Below, in pieces: positions 22,701-36,756 of a DNA stretch of 64,000 nucleotides (its first letter is position 1; each line of letters begins with the position of its first letter). The stretch is from Luzula sylvatica. Lineage: Eukaryota; Streptophyta; Magnoliopsida; Poales; Juncaceae. The DNA is taken from NCBI GenBank assembly GCA_946800325.1, contig OX326956.1, positions 41,475,052-41,539,051 of the forward strand, read 5' to 3'. The notes under the pieces were generated by a model. The model saw only the letters and a list, made by a program, of their open reading frames with translations. It had not been told where the DNA came from and ran no database searches. The position numbers and the translations under genes were made by a program.

Positions 22701-25700
22701 TTTTACTACATAATTTGTCACCAAATTTCACAAACACTAAGAAAGTTTGTTTTTCGATTCAAAACAAGATTTTAACGCTTTGAGGAGTTCAAATAACGTG
22801 TTTTTAGATCATTTGTTTCGTATCTTTTACTACATAACTTTTCACCAAATTTCACAAACACTAAGAAAATTTGTTTTTCGATTCAAAACGAGATTTTAAC
22901 GCTTTGAGGAGTTCAAATAACGTTTTTTTAGATCATTTGTATCGTATCTTTTACTACATAACTTTTCACCAAATTTCACAAACACTAAGAAAGTTTGTTT
23001 TTCGATTCAAAACCAAGATTTTAACGCTTTGAGGAGTTCAAATAACGTGTTTTTAGATCATTTGTATCGTATCTTTTACTACATAACTTTTCACCAAATT
23101 TCACAAACACTAAGAAAGTTTGTTTTTCGATTCAAAACAAGATTTTAACGCTTAGAGGAGTTCAAATAACTTGTTTTTAGATCATTTGTATCGTATCTTT
23201 TACTACATAACTTTTCACCAAATTTCACAAACACTAATAAAGTTTGTTTTTCGATTCAAAATAAGATTATAACGCTTTGAGGAGTTCAAATAACGTGTTT
23301 TTTGATCATTTGTTTCGTATCTTTTACTACATAACTTTTCACCAAATTTCACAAACACTAAGAAAGTTTGTTTTTCGATTCAAAACCAAGATTTTAACGC
23401 TTTGAGGAGTTCAAATAACGTGTTTTTAGATCATTTGTATCGTATCTTTTACTACATAACTTTTCACCAAATTTCACAAACACTAAGAAAGTTTGTTTTT
23501 CGATTCAAAACAAGATTTTAACGCTTTGAGGAGTTCAAATAACTTGTTTTTAGTTCATTTGTATCGTATCTTTTACTACATAACTTTTCACCAAATTTCA
23601 CAATCACTAAGAAAGTTTGTTTTTCGATTCAAAACAAGATTTTAACGCTTTGAGGAGTTCAAATAACTTGTTTTTAGATCATTCGTATCGTATCTTTTAC
23701 TACATAATTTTTCACCAAATTTCACAAACACTAAGAAAGTTTGTTTTTCGATTCAAAACAAGATTTTAACGCTTTGAGGAGTTCAAATAACGTGTTTTTA
23801 GATCATTTGTATCGTACCTTTTACTACATAAGTTTTCACCAAATTTCACAAACACTAAGAAAGTTTGTTTTTCGATTCAAAACATGATTTTAACGCTTTG
23901 AGGAGTTCAAATAACATATTTTTAGATCATTTGTATCGTATATTTTACTACATAACTTTTCACCAAATTTCACAAACACTAAGAAAGTTTGCTTTTCGAT
24001 TCAAAACAAGATTTTAACGCTTTGAGGAGTTCAAATAACGTGTTTTTAGACCAATTGTATCGGGTCTTTTACTACATAACTTTTCACCAAATTTCACAAA
24101 CACTAAGAGAGTTTGTTTTTCGATTGAAAACAAGATTTTAACGCTTTGAGGAGTTCAAATAACTTGTTTTTAGATCATTTGTATCGTATCTTTTACTACA
24201 TAACTTTTCACCAAATTTCACAAACACTATGAAAGTTTATTTTTCGATTCAAAACAAGATTTTAACGCTTTGAGGAGTTCAAATAACTTGTTTTTAGATC
24301 ATTTGTATCGTATCTTTTACTACATAACTTTTCACCAAATTTCACAAACACTCTGAAAGTTTATTTTTCGATTCAAAACAAGATTTTAACGCTTTGAGGA
24401 GTTCAAATAACTTGTTTTTAGATCATTTGTATCGTATCTTTTACTACATAACTTTTCACCAAATTTCACAAACACTATGAAAGTTTGTTTTTCGATTCAA
24501 AACAAGATTTTAACGCTTAGAGGAGTTCAAATAACGTGTTTATAGAACATTTATATCGTATATTTTACTACATAACTTTTCACCAAATTTCACAAACACT
24601 AAGAAAGTTTGTTTTTCGATTCAAAACAAGATTTTAACGCTTAGAGGAGTTCAAATAACTTGTTTTTAGATCATTTGTATCGTATCTTTTACTACATAAC
24701 TTTTCACCAAATTTCACAAACACTAAGAAAGTTTGTTTTTCGATTCAAAACAAGATTTTAACGCTTAGAGGAGTTCAAATAACTTGTTTTTAGATCATTT
24801 GTATCGTATCTTTTACTACATAACTTTTCACCAAATTTCACAAACACTAATAAAGTTTGTTTTTCGATTCAAAATAAGATTATAACGCTTTGAGGAGTTC
24901 AAATAACGTGTTTTTAGATCATTTGTTTCGTATCTTTTACTACATAACTTTTCACCAAATTTCACAAACACTAAGAAAGTTTGTTTTTCGATTCAAAACC
25001 AAGATTTTAACGCTTTGAGGAGTTCAAATAACGTGTTTTTAGATCATTTGTATCGTATCTTTTACTACATAACTTTTCACCAAATTTCACAAACACTAAG
25101 AAAGTTTGTTTTTCGATTCAAAACAAGATTTTAACGCTTAGAGGAGTTCAAATAACTTGTTTTTAGATCATTTGTATCGTATCTTTTACTACATAACTTT
25201 TCACCAAATTTCACAAACACTAAGAAAGTTTGTTTTTCGATTCAAAACAAGATTTTAACGCTTAGAGGAGTTCAAATAACGTGTTTTTTGATCATTTGTA
25301 TCGTATCTTTTACTACATAACTTTTCACCAAATTTCACAAACACTAAGAAAGTTTGTTTTTCGATTCAAAACAAGATTTTAACGCTTTGAGATGTTCAAA
25401 TAACTTGTTTTTAGATCATTTGTATCGTGTCTTTTACTACATAACTTTTCACCAAATTTCACAAACACTATGAAAGTTTGCTTTTCGATTCAAAACAAGA
25501 TTTTAACGCTTTGAGGAGTTCAAATAACGTGTTTTTAGATAATTTGTATCGTATATTTTACTACATAACTTTTCACCAAATTTCACAAACACTATGAAAG
25601 TTTATTTTTCGATTCAAAACAAGATTTTAACTCTTTGAGGAGTTCAAATAACTTGTTTTTAGATCATTTGTATCGTATCTTTTACTACATAACTCTTCAC

Positions 25701-28700
25701 CAAATTTCACAAACACTATGAAAGTTTGCTTTTCGATTCAAAACAAGATTTTAACGCTTTGAGGAGTTCAAATAACGTGTTTATAGATAATTTGTATCGT
25801 ATATTTTACTACATAACTTTTCACCAAATTTCACACACACTAAGAAAGTTTGTTTTTCGATTCAAAACAAGATTTTAACGCTTTGAGGAGTTCAAATAAC
25901 GTGTTTTTAGACCAATTGTATCGTATCTTTTACTGCATAACTTTTCACCAAATTTCACAAACACTCTGAAAGTTTGTCTTTCGATTCAAAATAAGATTAT
26001 AACGCTTTGAGGAGTTCAAATAACGTGTTTTTTTATCATTTGTATCGTATCTTTTACTACATAACTTTTCACCAAATTTCACAAACACTAAGAAAGTTTG
26101 TTTTTCGATTCAAAACAAGATTTTAACGCTTTGAGATGTTCAAATAACTTGTTTTTAGATCATTTGTATCGTGTCTTTTACTACATACCTTTTCACCAAA
26201 TTTCACACACACTAAGAGAGTTTGTTTTTCGATTCAAAACAAGATTTTAACGCTTTGAGGAGTTCAAATAACTTGTTTTTAGATCATTTGTATCGTATCT
26301 TTTACTACATAACTTTTCACCAAATTTCACAAACACTATGAAAGTTTATTTTTCGATTCAAAACAAGATTTTAACTCTTTGAGGAGTTCAAATAACTTGT
26401 TTTTAGATCATTTGTATCGTATCTTTTACTACATAACTCTTCACCAAATTTCACAAACACTATGAAAGTTTGCTTTTCGATTCAAAACAAGATTTTAACG
26501 CTTTGAGGAGTTCAAATAACGTGTTTATAGATCATTTATATCGTATCTTTTACTACATAACTTTTCACCAAATTTCACAAACACTAAGAAAGTTTGTTTT
26601 TCGATTCAAAACAAGATTTTAACGCTTTGAGGAGTTCAAATAACGTGTTTTTAGACCAATTGTATCGTATCTTTTACTGCATAACTTTTCACCAAATTTC
26701 ACAAACACTCTGAAAGTTTGTCTTTCGATTGAAAACAAGATTTTAACGCTTTGAGGAGTTCAAATAACTTGTTTTTAGATCATTTGTATCGTATCTTTTA
26801 CTACATAACTTTTCACCAAATTTCACAAACACTAATAAAGTTTGTTTTTCGATTCAAAATAAGATTATAACGCTTTGAGGAGTTCAAATAACGTGTTTTT
26901 TGATCATTTATATCGTATCTTTTACTACATAACTTTTCACCAAATTTCACAAACACTAAGAAAGTTTGTTTTTTGATTCAAAACATGATTTTAACGCTCT
27001 GAGGAGTTCAAATAACGTGTTTTTAGATAATTTGTATCGTACCTTTTACTACATAAGTTTTCACCAAATTTCACAAACACAAAGAAAGTTTGTTTTTCGA
27101 TTCAAAACATGATTTGAACGCTTTGAGGAGTTCAAATAACATATTTTTAGATCATTTGTATCGTATATTTTACTACATAACTTTTCACCAAATTTCACAC
27201 ACACTAAGAAAGTTTGTTTTTCGATTCAAAACAAGATTTTAACGCTTTGAGGAGTTCAAATAACGTGTTTTTAGACCAATTGTATCGTATCTTTTACTGC
27301 ATAACTTTTCACCAAATTTCACAAACACAAAGAAAGTTTGTTTTTCGATTCAAAACATGATTTTAACGCTTTGAGGAGTTCAAATAACATATTTTTAGAT
27401 CATTTGTATCGTATATTTTACTACATAACTTTTCCCCAAATTTCACACACACTAAGAAAGTTTGTTTTTCGATTCAAAATAAGATTATAACGCTTTGAGG
27501 AGTTCAAATAACGTGTTTTTAGACCAATTGTATCGTATCTTTTACTGCATAACTTTTCACCAAATTTCACAAACACTCTGAAAGTTTGTCTTTCGATTGA
27601 AAACAAGATTTTAACGCTTTGAGGAGTTCAAATAACTTGTTTTTAGATCATTTGTATCGTATCTTTTACTACATAACTTTTCACCAAATTTCACAAACAC
27701 TAATAAAGTTTGTTTTTCGATTCAAAATAAGATTATAACGCTTTGAGGAGTTCAAATAACGTGTTTTTTGATCATTTATATCGTATCTTTTACTACATAA
27801 CTTTTCACCAAATTTCACAAACACTAAGAAAGTTTGTTTTTTGATTCAAAACATGATTTTAACGCTCTGAGGAGTTCAAATAACGTGTTTTTAGATAATT
27901 TGTATCGTACCTTTTACTACATAAGTTTTCACCAAATTTCACAAACACAAAGAAAGTTTGTTTTTCGATTCAAAACATGATTTTAACGCTTTGAGGAGTT
28001 CAAATAACATATTTTTAGATCATTTGTATCGTATATTTTACTACATAACTTTTCACCAAATTTCACACACACTAAGAGAGTTTGTTTTTCGATTCAAAAC
28101 AAGATTTTAACGCTTTGAGGAGTTCAAATAACTTGTTTTTAGATCATTTGTATCGTATCTTTTACTACATAACTGTTCACCAAATTTCACAAACACTATG
28201 AAAGTTTATTTTTCGATTCAAAACAAGATTTTAACTCTTTGAGGAGTTCAAATAACTTGTTTTTAGATCATTTGTATCGTATCTTTTACTACATAACTCT
28301 TCACCAAATTTCACAAACACTATGAAAGTTTGCTTTTCGATTCAAAACAAGATTTTAACGCTTTGAGGAGTTCAAATAACGTGTTTATAGATCATTTATA
28401 TCGTATCTTTTACTACATAACTTTTCACCAAATTTCACAAACACTAAGAAAGTTTGTTTTTCGATTCAAAACAAGATTTTAACGCTTTGAGGAGTTCAAA
28501 TAACGTGTTTTTAGACCAATTGTATCGTATCTTTTACTGCATAACTTTTCACCAAATTTCACAAACACTCTGAAAGTTTGTCTTTCGATTGAAAACAAGA
28601 TTTTAACGCTTTGAGGAGTTCAAATAACTTGTTTTTAGATCATTTGTATCGTATCTTTTACTACATAACTTTTCACCAAATTTCACAAACACTAATAAAG

Positions 28701-29135
28701 TTTGTTTTTCGATTCAAAATAAGATTATAACGCTTTGAGGAGTTCAAATAACGTGTTTTTTGATCATTTATATCGTATCTTTTACTACATAACTTTTCAC
28801 CAAATTTCACAAACACTAAGAAAGTTTGTTTTTTGATTCAAAACATGATTTTAACGCTCTGAGGAGTTCAAATAACGTGTTTTTAGATAATTTGTATCGT
28901 ACCTTTTACTACATAAGTTTTCACCAAATTTCACAAACACAAAGAAAGTTTGTTTTTCGATTCAAAACATGATTTTAACGCTTTGAGGAGTTCAAATAAC
29001 ATATTTTTAGATCATTTGTATCGTATATTTTACTACATAACTTTTCACCAAATTTCACACACACTAAGAAAGTTTGTTTTTCGATTCAAAATAAGATTAT
29101 AACGCTTTGAGGAGTTCAAATAACGTGTTTTTTGA
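19708..29135. repeat. 76-mer higher-order repeat, copy B (9428 bp)
   Basis: This is a second full copy in register with A. It carries all the A landmarks (GAATTC at 22,413, and TTCCCCAAATTTCACACAC near 27,433). Derived bases that B shares with C but not with A include GATTATTTG at 20,203, GATTATTCG near 20,947, AACAAAATTATA near 21,648, GCTTTTCG near 23,991, TTTTTTATC near 26,031 and ACATACCTTTT near 26,185. A private B base is GAAAGTTAGTTT near 21,006. The end of B repeats the end of A through at least 29,135, so A and B are true tandem neighbours. Confidence 0.88.
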
Positions 29136-32100
29136 TCATTTATATCGTATCTTTTACTACATAACTTTTCACCAAATTTCACAAACACTAAGAAAGTTTG
29201 TTTTTTGATTCAAAACATGATTTTAACGCTTTGAGGAGTTCAAATAACGTGTTTTTAGATAATTTGTATCGTACCTTTTACTACATAAGTTTTCACCAAA
29301 TTTCACAAACACTAAGAAAGTTTGTTTTTCGATTCAAAACATGATTTTAACGCTTTGAGGAGTTCAAATAACGTATTTTTAGATCATTTGTATCGTATAT
29401 TTTACTACATAACTTTTCACCAAATTTCACACACACTAAGAAAGTTTGTTTTTCGATTCAAAACAAGATTTTAACGCTTTGAGGAGTTCAAATAACGTGT
29501 TTTTAGACCAATTGTATCGTATCTTTTACTGCATAACTTTTCACCAAATTTCACAAACACTCTGAAAGTTTGTCTTTCGATTGAAAACAAGATTTTAACG
29601 CTTTGAGGAGTTCAAATAACTTGTTTTTAGATTATTTGTATCGTATCTTTTACTACATAACTTTTCACCAAATTTCACAATCACTAAGAAAGTTTGTTTT
29701 TCGATTCAAAACAAGATTTTAACGCTTTGAGGAGTTCAAATAACTTGTTTTTAGATCATTCGTATCGTATCTTTTACTACATAATTTTTCACCAAATTTC
29801 ACAAACACTAAGAAAGTTTGTTTTTCGATTCAAAACAAGATTTTAACGCTTTGAGGAGTTCAAATAACGTGTTTTTAGATCATTTGTATCGTACCTTTTA
29901 CTACATAAGTTTTCACCAAATTTCACAAACACTAAGAAAGTTTGTTTTTCGATTCAAAACATGATTTTAACGCTTTGAGGAGTTCAAATAACATATTTTT
30001 AGATCATTTGTATCGTATATTTTACTACATAACTTTTCACCAAATTTCACACACACTAAGAAAGTTTGTTTTTCGATTCAAAACAAGATTTTAACGCTTT
30101 GAGGAGTTCAAATAACGTGTTTTTAGACCAATTGTATCGTATCTTTTACTGCATAACTTTTCACCAAATTTCACAAACACTCTGAAAGTTTGTCTTTCGA
30201 TTGAAAACAAGATTTTAACGCTTTGAGGAGTTCAAATAACTTGTTTTTAGATCATTTGTATCGTATCTTTTACTACATAACTTTTCACCAAATTTCACAA
30301 TCACTAAGAAAGTTTGTTTTTCGATTCAAAACAAGATTTTAACGCTTTGAGGAGTTCAAATAACTTGTTTTTAGATTATTCGTATCGTATCTTTTACTAC
30401 ATAATTTTTCACCAAATTTCACAAACACTAAGAAAGTTTGTTTTTCGATTCAAAACAAGATTTTAACGCTTTGAGGAGTTCAAATAACGTGTTTTTAGAT
30501 CATTTGTTTCGTATCTTTTACTACATAACTTTTCACCAAATTTCACAAACACTAAGAAATTTTGTTTTTCGATTCAAAACAAGATTTTAACGCTTTGAGG
30601 AGTTCAAATAACGTGTTTTTAGATCATTTGTATCGTATCTTTTACTACATAACTTTTCACCAAATTTCACAAACACTAAGAAAGTTTGTTTTTCGATTCA
30701 CAACCAAGATTTTAACGCTTTGAGGAGTTCAAATAACGTGTTTTTAGATCATTTGTATCGTATCTTTTACTACATAACTTTTCACCAAATTTCACAAACA
30801 CTAAGAAAGTTTGTTTTTCGATTCAAAACAAGATTTTAACGCTTAGAGGAGTTCAAATAACTTGTTTTTAGATCATTTGTATCGTATCTTTTACTACATA
30901 ACTTTTCACCAAATTTCACAAACACTAAGAAAGTTTGTTTTTCGATTCAAAACAAGATTTTAACGCTTAGAGGAGTTCAAATAACTTGTTTTTAGATCAT
31001 TTGTATCGTATCTTTTACTACATAACTTTTCACCAAATTTCACAAACACTAATAAAGTTTGTTTTTCGATTCAAAACAAAATTATAACGCTTTGAGGAGT
31101 TCAAATAACGTGTTTTTTGATCATTTGTATCGGGTCTTTTACTATATAACTTTTCACCAAATTTCACAAACACTAAGAGAGTTTGTTTTTCGATTCAAAA
31201 TAAGATTTTAACGCTTTGAGGAGTTCAAATAACTTGTTTTTAGATCATTTGTATCGTATCTTTTACTACATAACTTTTCACCAAATTTCACAAACACTAT
31301 GAAAGTTTATTTTTCGATTCAAAACAAGATTTTAACGCTTTGAGGAGTTCAAATAACTTGTTTTTAGATCATTTGTATCGTATCTTTTACTACATAACTT
31401 TTCACCAAATTTCACAAACACTATGAAAGTTTGTTTTTCGATTCAAAACAAGATTTTAACGCTTTGAGGAGTTCAAATAACGTGTTTATAGATCATTTAT
31501 ATCGTATCTTTTACTACATAACTTTTCACCAAATTTCACAAACACTAAGAAAGTTTGTTTTTTGATTCAAAACATGATTTTAACGCTTTGAGGAGTTCAA
31601 ATAACGTGTTTTTAGATAATTTGTATCGTACCTTTTACTACATAAGTTTTCACCAAATTTCACAAACACTAAGAAAGTTTGTTTTTCGATTCAAAACATG
31701 ATTTTAACGCTTTGAGGAGTTCAAATAACATATTTTTAGATCATTTGTATCGTATATTTTACTACATAACTTTTCACCAAATTTCACACACACTAAGAAA
31801 GTTTGTTTTTCGATTCAAAACAAGATTTTAACGCATTGAGGAATTCAAATAACGTGTTTTTAGACCAATTGTATCGTATCTTTTACTGCATAACTTTTCA
31901 CCAAATTTCACAAACACTCTGAAAGTTTGTTTTTCGATTGAAAACAAGATTTTAACGCTTTGAGGAGTTCAAATAACTAGTTTTTAGATCATTTGTATCG
32001 TATCTTTTACTACATAACTTTTCACCAAATTTCACAATCACTAAGAAAGTTTGTTTTTCCATTCAAAACAAGATTTTAACGCTTTGAGGAGTTCAAATAA

Positions 32101-35100
32101 CTTGTTTTTAGATCATTCGTATCGTATCTTTTACTACATAATTTGTCACCAAATTTCACAAACACTAAGAAAGTTTGTTTTTCGATTCAAAACAAGATTT
32201 TAACGCTTTGAGGAGTTCAAATAACGTGTTTTTAGATCATTTGTTTCGTATCTTTTACTACATAACTTTTCACCAAATTTCACAAACACTAAGAAAATTT
32301 GTTTTTCGATTCAAAACGAGATTTTAACGCTTTGAGGAGTTCAAATAACGTTTTTTTAGATCATTTGTATCGTATCTTTTACTACATAACTTTTCACCAA
32401 ATTTCACAAACACTAAGAAAGTTTGTTTTTCGATTCAAAACCAAGATTTTAACGCTTTGAGGAGTTCAAATAACGTGTTTTTAGATCATTTGTATCGTAT
32501 CTTTTACTACATAACTTTTCACCAAATTTCACAAACACTAAGAAAGTTTGTTTTTCGATTCAAAACAAGATTTTAACGCTTAGAGGAGTTCAAATAACTT
32601 GTTTTTAGATCATTTGTATCGTATCTTTTACTACATAACTTTTCACCAAATTTCACAAACACTAATAAAGTTTGTTTTTCGATTCAAAATAAGATTATAA
32701 CGCTTTGAGGAGTTCAAATAACGTGTTTTTTGATCATTTGTTTCGTATCTTTTACTACATAACTTTTCACCAAATTTCACAAACACTAAGAAAGTTTGTT
32801 TTTCGATTCAAAACCAAGATTTTAACGCTTTGAGGAGTTCAAATAACGTGTTTTTAGATCATTTGTATCGTATCTTTTACTACATAACTTTTCACCAAAT
32901 TTCACAAACACTAAGAAAGTTTGTTTTTCGATTCAAAACAAGATTTTAACGCTTTGAGGAGTTCAAATAACTTGTTTTTAGTTCATTTGTATCGTATCTT
33001 TTACTACATAACTTTTCACCAAATTTCACAATCACTAAGAAAGTTTGTTTTTCGATTCAAAACAAGATTTTAACGCTTTGAGGAGTTCAAATAACTTGTT
33101 TTTAGATCATTCGTATCGTATCTTTTACTACATAATTTTTCACCAAATTTCACAAACACTAAGAAAGTTTGTTTTTCGATTCAAAACAAGATTTTAACGC
33201 TTTGAGGAGTTCAAATAACGTGTTTTTAGATCATTTGTATCGTACCTTTTACTACATAAGTTTTCACCAAATTTCACAAACACTAAGAAAGTTTGTTTTT
33301 CGATTCAAAACATGATTTTAACGCTTTGAGGAGTTCAAATAACATATTTTTAGATCATTTGTATCGTATATTTTACTACATAACTTTTCACCAAATTTCA
33401 CAAACACTAAGAAAGTTTGCTTTTCGATTCAAAACAAGATTTTAACGCTTTGAGGAGTTCAAATAACGTGTTTTTAGACCAATTGTATCGGGTCTTTTAC
33501 TACATAACTTTTCACCAAATTTCACAAACACTAAGAGAGTTTGTTTTTCGATTGAAAACAAGATTTTAACGCTTTGAGGAGTTCAAATAACTTGTTTTTA
33601 GATCATTTGTATCGTATCTTTTACTACATAACTTTTCACCAAATTTCACAAACACTATGAAAGTTTATTTTTCGATTCAAAACAAGATTTTAACGCTTTG
33701 AGGAGTTCAAATAACTTGTTTTTAGATCATTTGTATCGTATCTTTTACTACATAACTTTTCACCAAATTTCACAAACACTCTGAAAGTTTATTTTTCGAT
33801 TCAAAACAAGATTTTAACGCTTTGAGGAGTTCAAATAACTTGTTTTTAGATCATTTGTATCGTATCTTTTACTACATAACTTTTCACCAAATTTCACAAA
33901 CACTATGAAAGTTTGTTTTTCGATTCAAAACAAGATTTTAACGCTTAGAGGAGTTCAAATAACGTGTTTATAGATCATTTATATCGTATATTTTACTACA
34001 TAACTTTTCACCAAATTTCACAAACACTAAGAAAGTTTGTTTTTCCATTCAAAACAAGATTTTAACGCTTAGAGGAGTTCAAATAACTTGTTTTTAGATC
34101 ATTTGTATCGTATCTTTTACTACATAACTTTTCACCAAATTTCACAAACACTAAGAAAGTTTGTTTTTCGATTCAAAACAAGATTTTAACGCTTAGAGGA
34201 GTTCAAATAACTTGTTTTTAGATCATTTGTATCGTATCTTTTACTACATAACTTTTCACCAAATTTCACAAACACTAATAAAGTTTGTTTTTCGATTCAA
34301 AATAAGATTATAACGCTTTGAGGAGTTCAAATAACGTGTTTTTAGATCATTTGTTTCGTATCTTTTACTACATAACTTTTCACCAAATTTCACAAACACT
34401 AAGAAAGTTTGTTTTTCGATTCAAAACCAAGATTTTAACGCTTTGAGGAGTTCAAATAACGTGTTTTTAGATCATTTGTATCGTATCTTTTACTACATAA
34501 CTTTTCACCAAATTTCACAAACACTAAGAAAGTTTGTTTTTCGATTCAAAACAAGATTTTAACGCTTAGAGGAGTTCAAATAACTTGTTTTTAGATCATT
34601 TGTATCGTATCTTTTACTACATAACTTTTCACCAAATTTCACAAACACTAAGAAAGTTTGTTTTTCGATTCAAAACAAGATTTTAACGCTTAGAGGAGTT
34701 CAAATAACGTGTTTTTTGATCATTTGTATCGTATCTTTTACTACATAACTTTTCACCAAATTTCACAAACACTAAGAAAGTTTGTTTTTCGATTCAAAAC
34801 AAGATTTTAACGCTTTGAGATGTTCAAATAACTTGTTTTTAGATCATTTGTATCGTGTCTTTTACTACATAACTTTTCACCAAATTTCACAAACACTATG
34901 AAAGTTTGCTTTTCGATTCAAAACAAGATTTTAACGCTTTGAGGAGTTCAAATAACGTGTTTTTAGATAATTTGTATCGTATATTTTACTACATAACTTT
35001 TCACCAAATTTCACAAACACTATGAAAGTTTATTTTTCGATTCAAAACAAGATTTTAACTCTTTGAGGAGTTCAAATAACTTGTTTTTAGATCATTTGTA

Positions 35101-36756
35101 TCGTATCTTTTACTACATAACTCTTCACCAAATTTCACAAACACTATGAAAGTTTGCTTTTCGATTCAAAACAAGATTTTAACGCTTTGAGGAGTTCAAA
35201 TAACGTGTTTATAGATAATTTGTATCGTATATTTTACTACATAACTTTTCACCAAATTTCACACACACTAAGAAAGTTTGTTTTTCGATTCAAAACAAGA
35301 TTTTAACGCTTTGAGGAGTTCAAATAACGTGTTTTTAGACCAATTGTATCGTATCTTTTACTGCATAACTTTTCACCAAATTTCACAAACACTCTGAAAG
35401 TTTGTCTTTCGATTCAAAATAAGATTATAACGCTTTGAGGAGTTCAAATAACGTGTTTTTTTATCATTTGTATCGTATCTTTTACTACATAACTTTTCAC
35501 CAAATTTCACAAACACTAAGAAAGTTTGTTTTTCGATTCAAAACAAGATTTTAACGCTTTGAGATGTTCAAATAACTTGTTTTTAGATCATTTGTATCGT
35601 GTCTTTTACTACATACCTTTTCACCAAATTTCACACACACTAAGAGAGTTTGTTTTTCGATTCAAAACAAGATTTTAACGCTTTGAGGAGTTCAAATAAC
35701 TTGTTTTTAGATCATTTGTATCGTATCTTTTACTACATAACTTTTCACCAAATTTCACAAACACTATGAAAGTTTATTTTTCGATTCAAAACAAGATTTT
35801 AACTCTTTGAGGAGTTCAAATAACTTGTTTTTAGATCATTTGTATCGTATCTTTTACTACATAACTCTTCACCAAATTTCACAAACACTATGAAAGTTTG
35901 CTTTTCGATTCAAAACAAGATTTTAACGCTTTGAGGAGTTCAAATAACGTGTTTATAGATCATTTATATCGTATCTTTTACTACATAACTTTTCACCAAA
36001 TTTCACAAACACTAAGAAAGTTTGTTTTTCGATTCAAAACAAGATTTTAACGCTTTGAGGAGATCAAATAACGTGTTTTTAGACCAATTGTATCGTATCT
36101 TTTACTGCATAACTTTTCACCAAATTTCACAAACACTCTGAAAGTTTGTCTTTCGATTGAAAACAAGATTTTAACGCTTTGAGGAGTTCAAATAACTTGT
36201 TTTTAGATCATTTGTATCGTATCTTTTACTACATAACTTTTCACCAAATTTCACAAACACTAATAAAGTTTGTTTTTTGATTCAAAATAAGATTATAACG
36301 CTTTGAGGAGTTCAAATAACGTGTTTTTTGATCATTTATATCGTATCTTTTACTACATAACTTTTCACCAAATTTCACAAACACTAAGAAAGTTTGTTTT
36401 TTGATTCAAAACATGATTTTAACGCTCTGAGGAGTTCAAATAACGTGTTTTTAGATAATTTGTATCGTACCTTTTACTACATAAGTTTTCACCAAATTTC
36501 ACAAACACAAAGAAAGTTTGTTTTTCGATTCAAAACATGATTTTAACGCTTTGAGGAGTTCAAATAACATATTTTTAGATCATTTGTATCGTATATTTTA
36601 CTACATAACTTTTCACCAAATTTCACACACACTAAGAAAGTTTGTTTTTCGATTCAAAACAAGATTTTAACGCTTTGAGGAGTTCAAATAACGTGTTTTT
36701 AGACCAATTGTATCGTATCTTTTACTGCATAACTTTTCACCAAATTTCACAAACAC
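29136..36756. repeat. 76-mer higher-order repeat, copy C (truncated, about 7.6 kb)
   Basis: This copy is in register with B at +9428 through ACGTATTTTT (29,369), GAATTC (31,841), TTTTTTATC (35,463), the GCTCTGAGG monomer (about 36,425) and the ACAAACACAAAG monomer (about 36,505). It first departs near 36,545 (GATTTTAACG where A and B have GATTTGAACG). It clearly leaves register at 36,757, where B has ACACAAAG and C has ACACTCTG. About 61 of 76 monomers are present. Private C bases include TTTTTCCATTC near 34,045, GGAGATCAAATA near 36,060 and TTTTTTGATTCAAAATAAG near 36,272. Confidence 0.82.

Noticed and set aside
27421..27606. An identical 61-codon open frame on the minus strand
   Set aside because: It is the same non-coding stretch, copied with the 9428-bp repeat. 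Its identity reflects segmental duplication, not selection on a protein.
10280..36756. Assembly duplication as the source of the 9428-bp copies
   Set aside because: Each copy has private substitutions, and B and C share derived ones, which an identical assembly duplicate would not show. It cannot be fully excluded without reads.
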